This document shows, one piece after another, positions 5,015-6,938 of a DNA stretch of 6,938 bases. Below the pieces are notes generated by a model. It ran no database searches. It was given only the letters and a program-made list of their open reading frames with translations, and had not been told where the DNA came from. Source of the stretch: Eubacterium sp. CAG:786 (GTDB lineage Bacteria; Bacillota; Clostridia; Oscillospirales; Ruminococcaceae); contig HF989476.1 in NCBI GenBank assembly GCA_000432175.1, forward strand, positions 17,932 through 24,869. Direction: 5' to 3'. Position 1 is the first letter of the stretch, and each line of letters begins with the position of its first letter. The position numbers were made by a program, and so were the translations under genes.

Positions 5015-5028
5015 TGTAAACGATTTTA
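5015..5028 (+). promoter_or_regulatory. cre-like (CcpA / LacI-family) operator downstream of the fucI promoter
   Basis: TGTAAACGATTTTA matches the cre consensus TGWAARCGYTWNCW at 12 of 14 positions, including the central CG and the whole left half-site. It lies at about +8 to +21 from the predicted start, a position where CcpA blocks transcription of sugar-use genes. A local LacI-family repressor would bind a similar sequence. No binding data are available, and AT-rich leaders can give chance matches. Confidence 0.5.
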
Positions 5029-5075
5029 CCCCCAAACGGTGAGATCAAAGTAATATATCTGAAAGGAAGTACCCT

Positions 5076-6860
5076 ATGTTATCAAAAATCGGAATTCGAC
5101 CAGTCATCGACGGCAGACAGTTTGGTATCCGCGAGAGCCTTGAAGTGCAGACCATGAACATGGCAAAAGCGGCGGCAGAGCTCATCTCATCAAAGGTGCG
5201 CCACGCCAGCGGAGAGCCAATGGAATGCGTCATTGCCGACACCACCATCGGCGGTATCGCAGAGAGCGCCGCATGCGCCGACAAATTCGCGACCGAAAAC
5301 ATTGTAGCCACCCTGACTGTTACCCCCTGCTGGTGCTACGTAACTCAGGTGATAGACGAAAACCCGAACACCATCAAGGCGGTATGGGGCTTCAACGGAA
5401 CCGAGCGCCCCGGTGCGGTGTTCCTTGCCGCCGCTAATTCCGCGTATGCGCAGATAGGCATGCCCTGCTTCTCGATTTACGGCCACGACGTCAAGGACGC
5501 CGACGACGCAGTTATCCCCGCTGACGTGGAGGAAAAGATACTCCGCTTTGCACGCTGCGCAGCCGCTGTCGGAGATATGAAGAACAAGAGCTATGTCAAC
5601 ATCGGTTCACAGGCGATGGGTATTGCAGGCGCTTACTGCAACGAGGATTTCTTCCGGGACTACCTCGGCATTCACCCCGAATGGGTAGATATGACTGAGA
5701 TAATCCGCCGCGAAAAGCTTGGTATCTACGACGAGGCTGAATACAAAAAGGCTCTCGCGTGGATAAAGGAAAAGTGCCCCGAGGGCGTTGACATCAACCC
5801 CACACCGGGCATGACCTACATGCGCCCCGTCCTCTCCGCAAAGGAAAAGGATGAGAACTGGGAATTCATCGCAAAAATGACCTGCATAATCCGCGATATT
5901 CTCAAGGGGAACCCAAAGCTTGCAGAGATGGGCTGGCTTGAGGAAGCAAAGGGCAGGAACGCGATACTTGGCGGATTCCAGGGGCAGAGAATGTGGACCG
6001 ACTTCATGCCCAACGCTGACTTCACCGAAGCGATACTCAACACAACGTTCGACTGGAACGGCGCCCGGGAGCCTATCCCCTTTGCGACTGAAAACGACAC
6101 GCTCAACGGCACGACGCTGATGTTCCTGCACATGCTGACGGGACGCGCTGCGGTTTTCGCTGACGTGCGCACCTACTGGTCCCCCGACTCCGTAAAGCGC
6201 GTGACCGGCTGGACCCCCGACGGAAAAGCCGAAAAGGGATTTATCCACCTGATAAACTCCGGTGCGGCTGCGCTTGACGGCACCGGCGCCGTCAAGGACG
6301 AGAAAGGCGAGAGCGTGATGAAGCCCTGGTGGGACATGACCGACAAGGACATCGACGCCTGCCTTAAAGCCACCACATGGCCCTGCGCAAATCTCGGCTA
6401 CTTCCGCGGCGGCGGTTTCTCATCCAGCTATTCCACACAGGGAGTTATGCCCTGCACATTCGCCCGCGTGAACTACATAAAGCACCTCGGTCCGACGATA
6501 CAGATAATCGAGGGCTACACCGTTGAACTCCCAGAGGAAGTCAACAAGACCCTGCTGGGACGCACCGACCCGACATGGCCCTCCACATGGTTCGCGCCTA
6601 TCACGGTTCCGGGCAAGGTTGCGGTTTCAGACGTGTACAACGTCATGGCAAACTGGGGAGCAAACCACGGCTGCTTCGTATACGGTCACATCGGCGAGGA
6701 CCTCGTGACGATGGCGAGCATGCTGAGAATTCCCGTTTCGCTGCACAACCTTTCGGACGAGCGCCTGTTCCGTCCGCACGCATGGAGCGCATTCGGCACC
6801 ACCGACCTCGAGGGCGCAGACTACAGGGCTTGCGCGGCTTACGGCGCAATGTACAAGTAA
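5076..6860 (+). CDS. fucI: L-fucose isomerase
   Basis: This complete 594-residue cytosolic enzyme (E. coli FucI is 591) interconverts L-fucose and L-fuculose, and usually also D-arabinose and D-ribulose, using Mn2+. It is the first step of non-phosphorylating entry of fucose before fuculokinase and fuculose-phosphate aldolase. Conserved blocks throughout include KIGIRPVIDGR (4-14), TVTPCWCY (81-88), WGFNGTERPGAV (104-115), FSIYGHDVKDADD (132-144), GGFQGQRMWTD (299-309), FADVRTYWSP (361-370), YFRGGGFSS (442-450), TWPSTWFAP (500-508) and MANWGANHG (524-532). The metal ligands of the E. coli enzyme (E337, D361, H528) correspond to E339, D363 and H531, all present. The start is supported by AAAGGA 8 nt upstream and by the aligned N-terminus. 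It has its own promoter with a cre-like site and is followed by a hairpin, so it appears monocistronic. The other fuc genes (kinase, aldolase, transporter) are not in the window. Confidence 0.97.
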   Translation: MLSKIGIRPVIDGRQFGIRESLEVQTMNMAKAAAELISSKVRHASGEPMECVIADTTIGGIAESAACADKFATENIVATLTVTPCWCYVTQVIDENPNTIKAVWGFNGTERPGAVFLAAANSAYAQIGMPCFSIYGHDVKDADDAVIPADVEEKILRFARCAAAVGDMKNKSYVNIGSQAMGIAGAYCNEDFFRDYLGIHPEWVDMTEIIRREKLGIYDEAEYKKALAWIKEKCPEGVDINPTPGMTYMRPVLSAKEKDENWEFIAKMTCIIRDILKGNPKLAEMGWLEEAKGRNAILGGFQGQRMWTDFMPNADFTEAILNTTFDWNGAREPIPFATENDTLNGTTLMFLHMLTGRAAVFADVRTYWSPDSVKRVTGWTPDGKAEKGFIHLINSGAAALDGTGAVKDEKGESVMKPWWDMTDKDIDACLKATTWPCANLGYFRGGGFSSSYSTQGVMPCTFARVNYIKHLGPTIQIIEGYTVELPEEVNKTLLGRTDPTWPSTWFAPITVPGKVAVSDVYNVMANWGANHGCFVYGHIGEDLVTMASMLRIPVSLHNLSDERLFRPHAWSAFGTTDLEGADYRACAAYGAMYK

Positions 6861-6874
6861 TATTCAGGAACACT

Positions 6875-6902
6875 ACAGGGCGAGAGAAAACTCTCGCCCT
6901 GT
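6875..6902 (+). terminator. stem-loop after fucI (probable terminator)
   Basis: ACAGGGCGAGAG pairs perfectly with CTCTCGCCCTGT (12 bp) around an AAAA loop, 14 nt after the stop codon. The sequence after it (TCAGTCTGTCG) lacks a real T-run, so it may end the transcript only partly or protect the mRNA 3' end. The last 36 bases of the window hold no recognisable feature. Confidence 0.65.
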
Positions 6903-6938
6903 TCAGTCTGTCGAAAAAATCGATTTTGCCCGCGAAGC

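Overview
The window looks like chromosomal DNA from a low-to-moderate GC Firmicute, most likely a gut Clostridia member of the Ruminococcaceae/Oscillospiraceae type. Coding regions are fairly GC-rich and intergenic gaps are AT-rich. The gaps carry near-consensus sigma-A promoters (TTGACA/TATAAT-like with 17-18 bp spacers), strong purine-rich ribosome binding sites and intrinsic hairpin terminators. The family assignment is an inference from protein character and is not proven.

Layout. (1) Positions 1-536, minus strand: the N-terminal 178 codons of an MtaB-type tRNA methylthiotransferase, running off the left edge. (2) About 640-710: two back-to-back promoters, one reading left into mtaB and one right. 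(3) 766-1278, plus: two tandem small HPr-fold proteins that keep the regulatory-serine region but have lost the phosphorylatable histidine (Crh-like), followed by an intrinsic terminator. (4) 1460-2607, plus: promoter and complete branched-chain aminotransferase (ilvE), then a terminator. (5) 2792-3238, plus: a GNAT-family acetyltransferase. (6) 3278-4911, plus: a strong promoter, a ~200-nt highly structured leader containing a 29-codon TTG-start upstream ORF with a good Shine-Dalgarno, then a complete MgtE magnesium transporter and a terminator. (7) 4972-6902, plus: a promoter with a cre-like site just downstream, a complete L-fucose isomerase (fucI) and a strong stem-loop.

The genes are mostly separate transcription units rather than one operon; each plus-strand unit has its own promoter and most have their own terminator. 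They are housekeeping or metabolic: tRNA modification, carbon-catabolite signalling, branched-chain amino acid metabolism, Mg2+ uptake and fucose catabolism. A possible functional thread is carbon catabolite control: His-less HPr-like proteins with an intact HPr-kinase target motif lie in the same window as a fucI promoter carrying a CcpA-type cre-like sequence.

The least ordinary element is the mgtE leader. It does not match the canonical M-box Mg2+ riboswitch as far as can be judged by eye. It can form a long 13-bp helix with one bulge that competes with a local 6-bp GC hairpin, and the 5' side of these structures lies inside the translated-looking upstream ORF. That is the arrangement expected of a leader-peptide-controlled switch. 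No mobile elements, CRISPR arrays, tRNAs or rRNAs were seen.
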